A DNA stretch of 64,000 nt from Echria macrotheca (GCA_030411725.1 MU839840.1:930001-994000); one strand, 5' to 3'. Shown: positions 53,197-64,000, numbered from the stretch's first letter. Numbers and translations are program-made. The notes: generated from the sequence alone by a model not told the origin.

Positions 53197-53799
53197 TCAA
53201 GCAACCCACTTGTCCACGCAGTACCCAGTGACAACAGCAAAGACGGTCTTGTGCAGAATGTCGATAATCTGCTCACCCACCGGCCATGTCCTACAGTCAC
53301 AAAGTTAGCAGCAAGACGAGCGAGAAAACCACAACAGCTTCTTTCCAACTTACCAAGGCAAGGCCCCCACGCCCGTCCAATTCTCGAGAGTCTGGTCGAT
53401 CAAAAGCCGTATGCCGATGAACATGAAGTCCGCGAACGGCCCGCGGACGCCCTTCCATGCCATCAAGGCGCGGATCACCGCCGCCGTGGCGCCCTGGCCG
53501 TAGTGCATGGCCATGTTGAGCCCGAAGAGCTCGGCGTCCGAACTGGCGCGCACCGAGAGCAGCCGCTCGAGCGTGCGGGCTGGGACGTACGAGTTGGGGC
53601 GGTGGGTGAAGGCTTGCTCGATCTTTTCGCTGACTGTCATGCTGGATAGGTAGGAGAGTTATTAGATGATTGTGGGTTTTTGAAGGGGTTATGCATACGC
53701 GGCGACGCCCATCATGCCGGACGCGCATCCATAGAGAATCACGGAGCGAAGGGGGAGCGGCGAGGGCACCCGTCCGGGGGTTGTGCTGCGGCGGGACAT
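53197..53799 (-). CDS. Conserved fungal protein of unknown function, 160 residues
   Basis: Exons 53699-53799, 53354-53641 and 53197-53290 (introns 57 and 63 nt) join without frame break to 160 residues. The N-terminus MSRRSTTPGRVPSPLPLRSV and ILYGCASGMMGVAA are followed by VSEKIEQAFTHRPNSYVPAR, MAMHYGQGATAAVIRALMAW, DQTLENWTGVGALPW and TWPVGEQIIDILHKTVFAVV. Two or three moderately hydrophobic helices suggest membrane association. The RPNSYVPA, HYGQG and DQTLEN...GVGA.PW blocks recur in unannotated ascomycete proteins that I recall; no function is known. It was assembled from three frames, none complete alone. Confidence 0.85.
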
Positions 53800-55229
53800 T
53801 ATGGAGAGTAAACGCGGCGATGGAGGTTTTGGATATCACGACGTGAATCTCGAGGATGTTCACTCCGAGGCTGAGAGACCCAAGATTGCGGTCGTCGAAG
53901 GAGATACATGGAGTGGTGACGTCGATTCCACTACAGTTCTCCACCGCCAACAAAGAGAGAAATCTGATTGGCTGGGAACCCGGGTTGCCCGATCACCCCT
54001 TGACCACATACCTAGAACTAAACCAAGGCATGTCAAGGGGTATGGATAACAAACTTATTGACCTTGGACTCAAACACAGTCTCCCAACCATTTGCCTTCA
54101 AAAGCAGTAACAAGAGGTAGCCTACTATTGGCATAATTGAACTCGGACATCGGTACTACCGAGTTCGAGAACTAGGTACCTTGGGGATAGAGAAAGACGC
54201 GTAACCTGCGCACGTCACAGGTTGTCCAAAGCTTTCTTGAGGAATCTGACAAAATACCTAGGTATGTTCCGAGCTTCATGAATTGAAAGGTGAATTCTGT
54301 CGGAAAGTCTAAGGGTCACATAATCATAACGATAATCTTTGAGCGACTGACAAAGTTCAACATAGGTATTTGGGAAAGGCTAGCAAGTCTCGCGCGAAAT
54401 GTCAAGAACCATCTTTCCGCTCGGGTGGAATTGGAAGTTGTGGCTGATCCAAAAAGGGAATCGAGCACTGCCTCTGTGCTGTGACATTTGAACGGTCGCG
54501 TTAATGCGCAGCGCTAAAAGGGGGTCGAAACGCAAGTTTAGGTTCGAGTATAAAATGCCCAAAAATGAATTTTGCTCTTACGCCTCGCGCTTTATACGCG
54601 CGTAGTTGAAACTTGCGATTGAGATTTTTCTCAATCAGGGCTATCGATTGATTATATTTTTACCTACGTGTACGAGAAGCGCGAGGTATAAATACGTAGC
54701 GAAGATTTTTGATATGATGTGTTTTGTTTTCGTTGCGTTTCTTGGCATTTTTGCTTTTTTTCAAGCTTATTTCCCTCGAGTTGAAAATAAAAACAAACGG
54801 TACGAAAACAAAAAAACGTTTTTTCGCTTTCGAGATACGCGCTTTACATGCGCGGGCTCGAAACTTGCGATTAAGGCTCTTCTTAATAACGGCTATCGAT
54901 TAATTATACTTTTATTTGTACGTACGTAGGGCGCGAGGCACGAGATTGAGAAATATTTTTCGAGTATCTCGCTTAAAAACACAAAAAACACGTGTGTGCG
55001 AGCTTCCCTATTTTAGCGCGTATGGATCCACACGACCGTTCGAATGTCACAGCATAGCTCCTTTCCGCTTACTAGTCCTGGAAAGCCTCGCGAATCTCTG
55101 ACTTTTAAACAAACTTGTCGCAGCCATTTCGGGCCGAATGACAGCAAATAGGTATGATTTGATGGGATGCAAAATTTTGAGCGCTCCCTCTCCACAACCT
55201 CGATTTTAGTTGTTCCTGCAGCAACCAGA
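53800..55229. other. Intergenic region with AT-rich repeats
   Basis: Holds TACCTAGGTA at 54255-54264 and the diverged tandem repeat described separately. Any ORFs here follow the repeat and are not genes. Confidence 0.55.
54583..55005. repeat. Diverged AT-rich tandem duplication, RIP-like
   Basis: Two copies about 252 bp apart share blocks such as GAAACTTGCGATT (54608-54620 and 54860-54872), GGCTATCGATT, ATTATA and GCGCGAGG. Many differences are C/T or G/A. The stretch is AT-rich against GC-richer surroundings, as expected after repeat-induced point mutation. The second copy is cut by, or ends near, the membrane-protein promoter. Source element unknown. Confidence 0.6.
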
Positions 55230-56672
55230 ATGGCAAGCCTCACGTCGAACCCAGCAAATGCCACGACCGGCTGGAATTCTTCTACATCACTTTCGGACGA
55301 CAGCAATCAGGTATCACGAAGCGAAGTCTTTGGCATCTTCCTGACTCTCTCGTTCTGTCTGTTGAGTCAGCCGTCCGGCAGCCTCATATACCGCCCTTGG
55401 CCGCTCTACCCATGGCGCCTCAATCCCATCGCATGCTTAGCAGAGGCGGTCCTCATAGTCCTGGTACTGATGGAGGTCTTCCTTCCCGGGCACGACGAGA
55501 CTGTGCGCCCGGATCACATCTATGACGAACGTTCCGAGGAGTGGTTCCGAAAAATTCGGACTGCATGGCGCGAGATCGGAGACGACATCTACGCCCTCAC
55601 GGCGGCTTTGCTCCTCGCCAGGGGGAATGTGGGGAAGAATAAGGTCAAGACGGAGGAGATTGCAGAGATGCTGACCTCCAGCGCGTCATTTGCCTCCAGA
55701 AACGGCAGCCTCGACAGGCTCGGGAGGCGCTGGGGGGTCGCTACGTCTGAATCACCAGAGCAGCCCAGCCTCCGGTCCGCCGAGAAATCCGCCGTCCTAC
55801 GCCGTGCCTTTGGCGCCGGCGTCTTCGCCCATCGCGAGCTCCCCGTCCAGGCGGTAACACTCCTGTCGATCACAAGTGTTACCGTCAAACTCTCGACAAT
55901 CTCGCTGCCTCTACCCCTCTTGGCTACTGCCTTTGTCATGCTCGGGGGATGGTTATCTGTCCAGCTACTTCTTATCGTCTTCCACTCCCGCGAGCATGAT
56001 AGCCTCGATGGGGTGGCCGTTGCTGCCAAGTTCGAGAGTATCTCGTCGATGATGGACGCGGATCAACTACCGACACGACCTCGCAATTATTTATTCTGGA
56101 TCGCGGTGTTGTTTGCGGTTGAGATCCCATTCATGGCCGTCGTATTTACGGCTGTGCTTCCGAGGGCACAGAATGAAGATTTCCACATCACACTCCTGTA
56201 CGGCATACCCGAATGGATCTTTAAGATCTGCAGTACCGTGTTTTTATTTCTTATTCTTTGGTGGCTCTTCGTGCAAAGGGTTATGCCTCTGTTCCGAAAA
56301 CGCAATCATCCAGATCATGTCCCCTCCGGAAGGATCCTCAAGGCAGCGGGAATATTGGCGCCCGTTTCCTTTTCGCTTTTCATCTGCGGCATCTATTGGT
56401 GGGATATTTCTCTTCGAAGTGAGAGCTCCTCTACTGGATTTGATCTCTCCCTTTCACAGGTGCTGGTTTACAGTTTCGCGACCATGCCGGCCTTCCTCTA
56501 TCTTCCTTGGGCCTATGCAGTTGGGACGCCGGTTTACGCCGTCGGAAGGATGGCATCGGTTGCGGCACAGCTTGTTCTACTGGCTGTGACGGGGTATGCA
56601 TTTGGCTTGTGGATGTATATGTATGATGGTTTAGGAACCAGTTTACCGGATTGGGTTAAATGGCTGGGATGA
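55230..56672 (+). CDS. Polytopic membrane protein of unknown function
   Basis: Single exon; 480 residues from ATG 55230 (context AGA-ATG-G), or 501 from an in-frame ATG at 55167. The N-terminus has several N-glycosylation sequons (NAT, NSS) and would be extracytosolic. About eight hydrophobic helices are visible: the first at VFGIFLTLSFCLL, one at ACLAEAVLIVLVLMEVFL, then a cytosolic loop of about 110 residues with a conserved-looking RTAWREIGDDIYALTAALLL, and six more to the C-terminus (WLSVQLLLIVF, YLFWIAVLFAVEIPFMAVVF, VFLFLILWWLFV and others). No family recognised. It sits just downstream of the RIP-like repeat. Confidence 0.75.
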   Translation: MASLTSNPANATTGWNSSTSLSDDSNQVSRSEVFGIFLTLSFCLLSQPSGSLIYRPWPLYPWRLNPIACLAEAVLIVLVLMEVFLPGHDETVRPDHIYDERSEEWFRKIRTAWREIGDDIYALTAALLLARGNVGKNKVKTEEIAEMLTSSASFASRNGSLDRLGRRWGVATSESPEQPSLRSAEKSAVLRRAFGAGVFAHRELPVQAVTLLSITSVTVKLSTISLPLPLLATAFVMLGGWLSVQLLLIVFHSREHDSLDGVAVAAKFESISSMMDADQLPTRPRNYLFWIAVLFAVEIPFMAVVFTAVLPRAQNEDFHITLLYGIPEWIFKICSTVFLFLILWWLFVQRVMPLFRKRNHPDHVPSGRILKAAGILAPVSFSLFICGIYWWDISLRSESSSTGFDLSLSQVLVYSFATMPAFLYLPWAYAVGTPVYAVGRMASVAAQLVLLAVTGYAFGLWMYMYDGLGTSLPDWVKWLG

Positions 56673-57232
56673 ACCACGGTAACACGGGTGGTAGCCACTA
56701 CTGGCGTATTCCTGTATTGTTTGCATGGAACCACCTGTCTATCAGGGGACGAAACCTCACATTCACTTGCCAGATACTGTAAGAATTAACACTCTTTGCC
56801 TCGGTTCAGATTATCATCTAACTACCTATCTTAGTTACCTAGCCTTGGTAAACGGATCGCTTTGATCAATTTGACGCGCGGACTCGGACTCACCCCTGCG
56901 CAAACAGGAGATACGCCCCGGCAAAATGAAGTGGGAGCCGGGTAACAAGCCGCATCTTGCATCCCCATAGGCTACAGACTGCATCGGGACATATTGCAAA
57001 TATATCCCGATGGGACGGGCGGATAGGCTTTTTTCTAATCTACGAACAAAAACATCCTTCTGGAACATCTGCCGCTACTTATCAGTCGCGAGAGAGAGGG
57101 GGAGTAGAATAAGTACCGTACCGGCAGTTTTATACCATGTCGATATTTATACCTAAACCCTTCTTTCCCCCCTTGCCTTTCGCAGATTGATAAAGGGCAA
57201 AAAAAGCCAATCCAACCTGAGACAGTGTCAAC
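56673..57232. other. Intergenic region
   Basis: Promoter of the DUF1996 gene and 3' flank of the membrane protein. No repeat except a partial CTAGGT-like motif near 56835. Confidence 0.45.
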
Positions 57233-59065
57233 ATGTTTCTCTCCAATCTCTTTGGCGTTCTGGGCCTCGCCGTCGTCCATGGACTGGCGCAGACGGCAGG
57301 AAGCGGCGACACCGACGGCAGCGAGCTCGACGCGCCCATGCTGCGCGGCGGACCGAGGCCCGGACCGACCGCTATGCTCCGGTTTGGCTGTTCGCAGGTC
57401 GTCATTGAGCGGCTTGATCCGTACGTTTACCTTCAACCCATTCCACGAGATCCCTATCCCCGAACTAGAGAACTAACCCGCCGTGTCTATCTACCTTAGA
57501 CTAGTGAATCCCGGCATGTCGCCCTCGACGCACATGCACCAGATCGTTGGCGGGGTATATATACCTTACCTCATCTCACATCTCCACAGTCCCTACATAC
57601 CTACCTAACCAACCAACCGAATGTGTGTGCAAAGCTAACAAGATGATGATGGGTGACAAAAACAGAACGCCTTCGCCGCCACCATGCCCGAGACCGACAT
57701 CTCCAAACTAGCAACCTGCACCACCTGCCACTTCACCCAGGACCTGTCCAACTACTGGACCGCGAACCTATACTTCAAAGCGCGCAACGGGAGCTTCAAG
57801 CGCGTCCCGCAGATTGCGAACCAGTTCAATGACGGGGACAACGCCGGGATAACCATTTACTATACTTCGCCCGGGCCGGGGCTGACCACTGCTTTCAAGC
57901 CGGTTCGTTTTTTTGTTTGCTTGTGAAGGAGTATAAACAGGAAAGAGAGACTGATCCCAGGAAAAAAAACAGGGCTTCCGCATGCTCACGGGCGACGCCT
58001 CCCGCCGGACATCCTTGAACCTCGGAAAAAACACGCAGCAATGCTACCGGTGTTTTGCCCAGGACAATTTCGGCGGGAGTCCGTACTCGCCCTGTATGGA
58101 TCCCGTGTATGATACCGATCATCTGCCCGACCAGCCTTGTGCGGGCGGGATCCGGTCGAATATCATCTTTCCCATGTACGTTTCTTTCTTCTTCTTTTTC
58201 TTCTTCATGTCCTGTTTCTTTTAGTCGAGTTGGATAAGGTATCAGAACTCGAGGACCGGAAAAAATGGCTAATGATAAAACACAGATGCTGGGACGGCAA
58301 GAACCTCGATAGTCCCAACCACCAAGACCACGTAGCCCACCCCGTCGGCGGACCGCCCTCGTTCTCTATCGTGTCGGGAAAGTGCCCTGCTAGCCACCCC
58401 GTCAAGATTCCACAGGTCATGCTGGAGGTATGTTACCTTGCCTACCAATGCATATCCTATATATATATATTCGTCCCAAATACGGACAAGGATCGATGAT
58501 CAGCAGCTAACCTGATTTCTTGCGATGAAATAAAGGTGATGTGGGACACCAGAGGATTCAACAACAAGGAGGACTGGGCTGATGGTCAACCTTTTTACCT
58601 GTCGACTGGAGACAAGTATGTGACCAAACCCCACCCCCCCCCAAATCCATGGGGTTTTTGTTTTGTGTGTGAGGTCTGAGATGGAACTGACCAACAACTT
58701 GGCAGAACCGGATACAGCCAGCACGGCGACTACGTCTTTGGCTGGCAGGGCGACTCGCTGCAGCAGGCCATGGATAACAGCTGTTACCTGCGCAACTGTA
58801 CGAAGCTCACCTCGCAGGCTATCCGGGTCAAGAATCTGTGCCAAGTGCCGGATACTGTGAAGGAAGACGTAGATGGGTGTATGTTTTTTTTCTTTTTTCC
58901 TCTGCATTTCCTTCCATCCCATTCCTGCTTGAAATGTGGTTTTCTTCTGCCATACTTCAAGTAAACACCCACCAAGTGTGAATGATTACCTAGGTAAACT
59001 GACATGTTGTTTCCATAGGGCTGTCCGAGCTACCGGGAGGCGGGGAGAAGGCGCACACGGGGTAG
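57233..59065 (+). CDS. DUF1996 secreted protein, eight exons
   Basis: Exons 57233-57420, 57500-57554, 57666-57902, 57973-58175, 58286-58427, 58536-58615, 58706-58878 and 59019-59065 total 1125 nt, 374 residues, all with GT-AG ends. MFLSNLFGVLGLAVVHGLA is a signal peptide. The DUF1996 body is recognisable: HMHQIVGGNAFA, CTTCHFTQDLSNYWTANLYF, IIFPICWDGKNLDSPNHQDH and GDYVFGWQGDSLQQAMDNSC. Numerous Cys fit an extracellular disulfide-bonded protein. In the last donor a GTATGT at 58879 was preferred over GTGTAT at 58877 because it yields VDGWLSELPGG. The family often occurs with or without WSC domains in fungi; molecular function unknown. It is the most intron-rich gene here. Confidence 0.92.
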
Positions 59066-59870
59066 GGGAGGTTAAGATTGTTACGGAACCATAGGCTATC
59101 CGTCGAGGCCTGGTAATAGATGTCCATTTATGCCAGCAGAACTGTTCAAAATCTGAACTCGTAGACGACGTTTCCAACCCCTTGCTATACAGCAGGGAGG
59201 TCGATTTCAAAACAAGCAAACTGTGAACTCATCAATCCTGCCAAGAGTCGTATCTTTTGGAGATCGACACTGCGTCGAAGTCTAAGCTTAGATCGAGAAT
59301 TTGACTCCCGATCAGCTAGGACCAACCTCGAGCCGGCTGAGATTGAGTCTTGGCCGACAAGAGCACGAAGCTTGGCATGAATCGAAGCTCAACCGCCGGG
59401 CACGCCGGCATTCCGCCGAAAGCCACATAACACCCGAGAAAAGGTACTGGGGTTCAACTACCTGGTCGGTATTACGTTTTTTTACCACCCTATAACCTGA
59501 CCGGGTCAGGTTCAGTCTAAGCAAAAGGTTGTGAATGGAGTCAATCGGTGGTGTTTAGGTAAAAGGTCCCACGACAAGATCTTGGCACATCTCTCGGCGG
59601 CCAAGAACACCCTTCTGGATTCTGCTTCTCCGACAGAGTCCTGCTGGGCTGTTCCTGTCATATTCCACAGCATATATAGTCCAGCTCCCCCATTTTGGCG
59701 TCTTTTCTGCCTGTTAGTGTCAGCACTTGGTTTCTTCACTCATCTTATCTTAGCAGAAACACTCCACCACAGCCCGACCATATGTCTTTCAGAACTTGCC
59801 ATTGCCTCGAGATCCCCCGCCAAGCTCATCTCGCCCTTGAGGAAGAGAACACCTCCCGGAAGCAATCAAA
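59066..59870. other. Intergenic region
   Basis: About 800 bp upstream of the TTL gene. No gene; T-rich and CT-rich patches around 59690-59740. Confidence 0.45.
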
Positions 59871-61456
59871 ATGAAACCAGTAACACCTGTGTACGCATAC
59901 GTCCAAGTGGCCTCTCCATGGCTGGACGAGCACCTGAGAGTATTCATCCGTCACCACGCCCCCGACGCCATCTTCGTCGAGGAAATTGACGAGATCCCTT
60001 CCTCATGCATGTCGTTCCCAGGTCCTGTCGTTTTCCAGTTCTGCAACGGCCAGCTACTCACCAAGAACTTTGCCCTCCTCAACCGGACTCGCGGGCTGAT
60101 CAACGCGTATCCCAATAGCGATGCACTCGCTCGCAAGGACCATCTGGGAGCGGTCGTTGACTACTGGTACGTGACAGATCGGATGCAATTATTCCCTTCT
60201 TTGGTCACATTTGAGCTGTCTCGGGGGTGCAGAGCTCCTGGCTGAGACATGAGTCGATTTCCCCAAAGAGGCATGTAGCTAATCCAATCCACCACAGGAC
60301 TGCCAAACGGCCCGAGAGTATCTTGGGGGACCATATCCCGCAGACAGTCCGGCTGACACTCGACTACAGCGAGTACGTGGACGAGGCGCTCATGGCGGCT
60401 GACGATCTGACGCTGCTCTCATCTCTGGAGAAGAACGACGAGATGGCTCCAAAGGAGAGGGAGTGGTGGATACTAAAACCAGCGTTGGTTGATTGTGGTG
60501 CCGGCATTCGTATTTTCAGCACCGTCGAGGAGCTAGCCGGACACCTCGAGTTGGCCGAGTATGAGGACGATGAGAACGAAGAGAGTTACGGTGAGGAGTC
60601 TGAGAGCCAGTCCGAACCCGCTGAACTTGAGAAGAATGGGCACGAGATATCTCTCTCTATCCCCGGCCTCGACTCCCTTGACGGGCTGGTGCTGACGACG
60701 AAACCGTCTGCACTCAACAACTTGTCCAAAATCCGCGCCAAGAAACCCGAGTATGTCTTCCGAGAGGGCGGTCGGATTCCCTCCGCTCAGATGCGGTCGT
60801 TCGTGGCGCAACGGTACATCGTCTCGATACCCCCGATCGAGGGACGCAAGTGGCACGTCCGCGCGTACGTGCTCGCCATCGGCCGACTTCAAGTGCATGT
60901 CTTCGACGAGATGCTCGCCCTCCTTGCCGGCGAAGACTACCAGCCGCCGTGGGAGTATCCAAACCTCAAGTCGTCTCTGACCAACACGGCACTCCAGGAC
61001 GAAGAAGATGTGGAGCGACGACAGTCGATGCGTGCATTCTCGGACCTGCCCGAGAATCTGCTGCCAAACCGCCAGTGGAAGAAATCAGTCTTTGACCAGA
61101 TCTGCCAGATCTCAGGCGAGCTCTTCCGGGCCGCTGCCCACACGATGGCTGACAAGTTCGTCACGCTCGACCGGTGTTTTGAGCTGTTCGCCGTCGACTT
61201 TTTGGTTGACACCGACGGGACAGCCTGGCTGCTTGAGGTCAACGAGACACCTGCTTTTTACACGCAGGGAGTTTCTGGGCCGATGGCGCTGCGGCTGATG
61301 GAGTCGGTTATCTGCGTTGCCATGGAGCATATTGGTCTGGCACACGTGGGGGAGGCGCGAAATGCTGTGATAAGGAAGAGAATGGTCGAGGTGCTGGATG
61401 AGACAGCTGGGTTGGGGAGGAGTAACATCACCGAGATTCTGGAGGAGGGTTGTTAG
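59871..61456 (+). CDS. Tubulin-tyrosine-ligase family protein (ATP-grasp)
   Basis: Exons 59871-60166 and 60298-61456 over a 131-nt intron give 484 residues. TTL-domain landmarks are WWILKPALVDCGAGIRIF (ATP-binding Lys), FVAQRYIVSIPPIEGRKWHV and RAYVLA, and FAVDFLVDTDGTAWLLEVNE with the metal-binding ExN (EVNETPAF). An acidic insert (DDENEESYGEESESQ) of about 40 residues splits the ATP-grasp region. Similar fungal proteins, including the C-terminal part of yeast Pby1, are called TTL-like; the target is not established and need not be tubulin. Joining at the intron gives DYW-TAKRPE. Confidence 0.9.
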
Positions 61457-62167
61457 GAAAGGTTCTCGGGCCGCGATCATCGTCTGGTGTTGGATGCAAC
61501 GGATAGCAGCGAATAAATGGCGTGCTGGGAGGTTCCAGGTTTGATCAAAGATTTTCAAGAAAAGCAGCGGAGCAAGGAGTGCTGAAGTGTGTTTGCCCAA
61601 TAGAATCCGGTTCGTTGAAAACTCGGTTCATGTGCATCGCTCGCTCTTGCCTGGCAAGAATCGTCTCAACCCCGAGAAAGCGTATCCCGAGTCCCGACCC
61701 GTCAGAAAGCCCCCCTGGAAAAGTGAAAGGATAAGGTCGCCTTGACGTAAGTATGCAGAGAGCAAACCAATCCTCCTGTTGTGATCAGATGGGGTAGGCA
61801 GCAGAACTCGAAACACGACTGAAAAGCATTTACATCATTTTCACCACAATTCAGCAGGTACAACATCACAACGAGAGGCAGTCGCGGAGACCGTACAGAT
61901 ACCTGCTGCGAGAGCCAATGACACTGCATTAAACCGCACACGCTACACCACGGAACCGCCCCCTCTCAGCTTCTTAGCTCTTACCGTCTTACGTCAGCAA
62001 AGTCTCCGCCATCGATGCCCGAAGCTGAACTCGGATTCTCACTGACTTCAGTATTCTCTCCGTTCAGCGTTCAACTCCTATGAACACCACACATTTCTCT
62101 CCTCAGATATCCCCAACGAGAGAAGAATATTACTCAGTTCAACAGATCTAATCCCCTCAACGCAGCC
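61457..62167. other. Intergenic region
   Basis: About 700 bp without recognisable features; promoter of the FSH hydrolase at its right end. Confidence 0.45.
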
Positions 62168-62950
62168 ATGACCACCACCGACCCCCTCGCCCTCCCCCGA
62201 ATCCTCTGCCTGCACGGCGGCGGGGTAAACGCCGAAGTCTTCCGCCTGCAATGCCGCGTCTTCCTGACCGCAAACCAGCTAGCCGCGCACTTCCGCCTAG
62301 TCTTCGCCGACGGACCCTTCCCCTGCCTGCCGCACGCGGCCATCGTGCGGGTCTACGGCGACTACGGGCCCTTCTATCGGTGGCTGCGCTGGAAGGACGA
62401 GCACGCGGCGCTGTCGGCGGCAGACACCTGCACCGCCGTGCTCGACAACATCCGCGCCGCCATGGACGCCGACGAGGGCACCGGCGCCTGGGTCGGGCTG
62501 ATGGGCTTCTCGCAGGGCGCGAAGCTGGCGGCGTCGATCCTGTGGAGACAAGAAAACGTCAGCGGGCCGCTGCCGAGACTCAGTCCGGAGGTGCAGTTCC
62601 GGTTCGCCGTGCTCATGGCCGGCGGCGCGCCGCCCGTCATGCTTGATCCGACGGGGGCGCTACCGGTGCCGCCGGGCATCGAGACGGCGGATAATTTGAG
62701 TTTGGCGTTTGATGATTGGCCGGCGACGAATGAGGGGGAGCATGTCATTGGGATTCCCACGCTGCATGTTCATGGTCTGAAGGATCCTGGGATCGAGCGG
62801 CATCGGAAGTTGCTGGATCTGTACTGCGAGAGGGGGACGGCGAGGGTGGTGGAGTGGGATGGGGATCATCGGATTCCGTTCAAGACTGCGGATGTGAGCA
62901 TGGTTGTGAAGGAGATCCTTCAGATGGCCAAAGAGGCGGGTGTTTTGTAG
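62168..62950 (+). CDS. FSH-family serine hydrolase (alpha/beta hydrolase)
   Basis: Single exon, 260 residues. Family FSH1 (yeast Fsh1-3, related to human OVCA2). ILCLHGGGVNAEVFRLQ is the family opening with the oxyanion loop. GFSQGA carries the nucleophile Ser115, HGLKDPG the Asp206 and DGDHRIP the His234, so the triad is complete. Fungal members of this family occur both as housekeeping esterases and inside polyketide gene clusters (for example LovG-like thioesterases); no cluster is seen here. The start MTTTDPLALPRIL is the first ATG in frame. Confidence 0.93.
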   Translation: MTTTDPLALPRILCLHGGGVNAEVFRLQCRVFLTANQLAAHFRLVFADGPFPCLPHAAIVRVYGDYGPFYRWLRWKDEHAALSAADTCTAVLDNIRAAMDADEGTGAWVGLMGFSQGAKLAASILWRQENVSGPLPRLSPEVQFRFAVLMAGGAPPVMLDPTGALPVPPGIETADNLSLAFDDWPATNEGEHVIGIPTLHVHGLKDPGIERHRKLLDLYCERGTARVVEWDGDHRIPFKTADVSMVVKEILQMAKEAGVL

Positions 62951-64000
62951 CGAGTTGTTGGGGATCTGGTTGCATGGTCACTTTTTTTTGGATATACCAT
63001 CATCATTTGGGATATCGAGGTTCAACACCAACGGGAGTCTTGGGATAGACTAGAGGATAGACGGGTTTTCGCATTTGGCGGTTGCGAATCATGACTTTGG
63101 CAACTTTGGTATTTGTTCTGAACTGGTGGCATGACTCGGTAAAGCGGTGCTCACATGGACGGCGCCTTATAGTCTAGGTATCTTAGACAACGCAGAGGGT
63201 GCATTGGCTACCTAGGTATTCCCTGGTTCGATCCGCCCGTCATTAGTTACCACGGGTTTATTACTCTCCCGCTCTCCTGGCGTCCCGACTGGATTGCCCG
63301 TCATGTGGCTCGCCTAATCCGCTGCGTGAGCTACGTCGTACAGGTATCCTGGGCTGTGGATCCGATGAGGCGACCGGTTCCACGGCCTATCTTGCAGGCC
63401 GTTCCTCCTGTTGCCTCCGGGGTTCTTTTGCAGATAAGCGACGGAGAATAATCCAAAGCCCTTGTTGGTGTGAAAAACCCGGGTTCGGTAAGGTATCATG
63501 GATCGCAGTCAAAGTCCACTCGGCCGGCAGATGACATCAGGTCATGAGTGGATATCCGAAGGGGCGCTCGCTCGTTTGTTCCGTTCTTCCTATCAAATAT
63601 CCACCTGTGTACATGAAACCTTGCGTGGTTTGAGAGAGACGAAAGTCGTTCTAAGCTCGCCCACGCTAAGGCAGGTCTTAGTCCGTTAGCCCACAAAATG
63701 CTAGGTTAGTGGTGTAGACAGGTAAATACCTAACTGGAATATGTATACGGCCCTAAAACGACGCTAAGAAGGAGAATATTCAGCCAGCAAAAGGACGTCG
63801 ATTTAAGCTCGTCGATATACCCTTGACAGAAAGCACAGCGTCTCCGTCCGGTTCCTCTGGTAATGGCTCTTTTCCCCGTATGGCTCAAGAGGCATCTTGT
63901 GGCTACTAGGAAAGGGGGGGATGGTGATAACGGCAAGGTATGTCTCGGAACTCGGAATCTGTACTCAACGATTTATAAGACCGGACGTAGGTACCTGGAT
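62951..64000. other. Right-hand intergenic region
   Basis: No gene recognised to the window edge. It contains TACCTAGGTA at 63209-63218; nearby GGTTCGATCC looks like a tRNA B box but lacks a tRNA fold. Confidence 0.45.

Noticed and set aside
63209..63245. tRNA-like B box GGTTCGATCC
   Set aside because: Flanking bases do not form a T stem and no acceptor, D or anticodon arms can be drawn.

Overview
The window comes from a filamentous ascomycete, most likely a Sordariomycete. It shows short introns (about 46-140 nt) with GTANGT donors and CTAAC/CTGAC-type branch points, two HET-domain genes, an Arb1 RNAi/heterochromatin gene, a DUF1996 secreted protein, a Git3-type receptor and widely spaced single genes. 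Nothing looks bacterial or viral, there are no operons, and no rRNA or tRNA gene was found. I rebuilt gene models by joining reading frames at GT-AG sites. Nearly every joined model has a total exon length divisible by three and continues a recognisable domain across the splice.

Layout. 0-10.6 kb: end of an unknown gene, exopolyphosphatase PPX1 (-), a class I glutamine amidotransferase (+), a Git3-like G-protein-coupled receptor (-) with a long upstream region, and the mRNA 3'-end factor CLP1 (-). 12.4-21 kb: inositol polyphosphate multikinase (-), Arb1 (+), a conserved protein of unknown function (+) and a Pmp3/Sna3-type membrane protein (-). 21.5-29.6 kb: splicing helicase PRP22 (+), a HET protein (+), a 38-residue spliced gene (+) and a 396-bp MITE-like element. 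30.9-44 kb: MFS transporter (-), amidase (+), a single-pass membrane protein (-), a Cys-rich GPI-type surface protein (-), a CAP/PR-1 secreted protein (+) and an 80-residue conserved small protein (+). 44-53 kb: proteasome activator BLM10 (+), a second HET protein (+) and a 160-residue conserved protein (-). 53.8-64 kb: an AT-rich, RIP-like tandem repeat, a polytopic membrane protein (+), the DUF1996 protein (+), a tubulin-tyrosine-ligase-like protein (+) and an FSH-family serine hydrolase (+).

How the genes work together. This is mostly housekeeping sequence (polyphosphate and inositol phosphate metabolism, mRNA 3' processing, splicing, proteasome regulation) mixed with accessory fungal genes (HET, secreted and surface proteins, transporter, amidase). 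No biosynthetic cluster or coherent new multi-gene system is evident. The least-explained signals are a strongly over-represented palindrome TACCTAGGTA (seven exact copies, all non-coding), the MITE, the diverged tandem repeat at 54.6-55.0 kb, a cluster of GTGACG/CGTCAC sites upstream of the receptor, and a tiny spliced gene with a strong TATA promoter.
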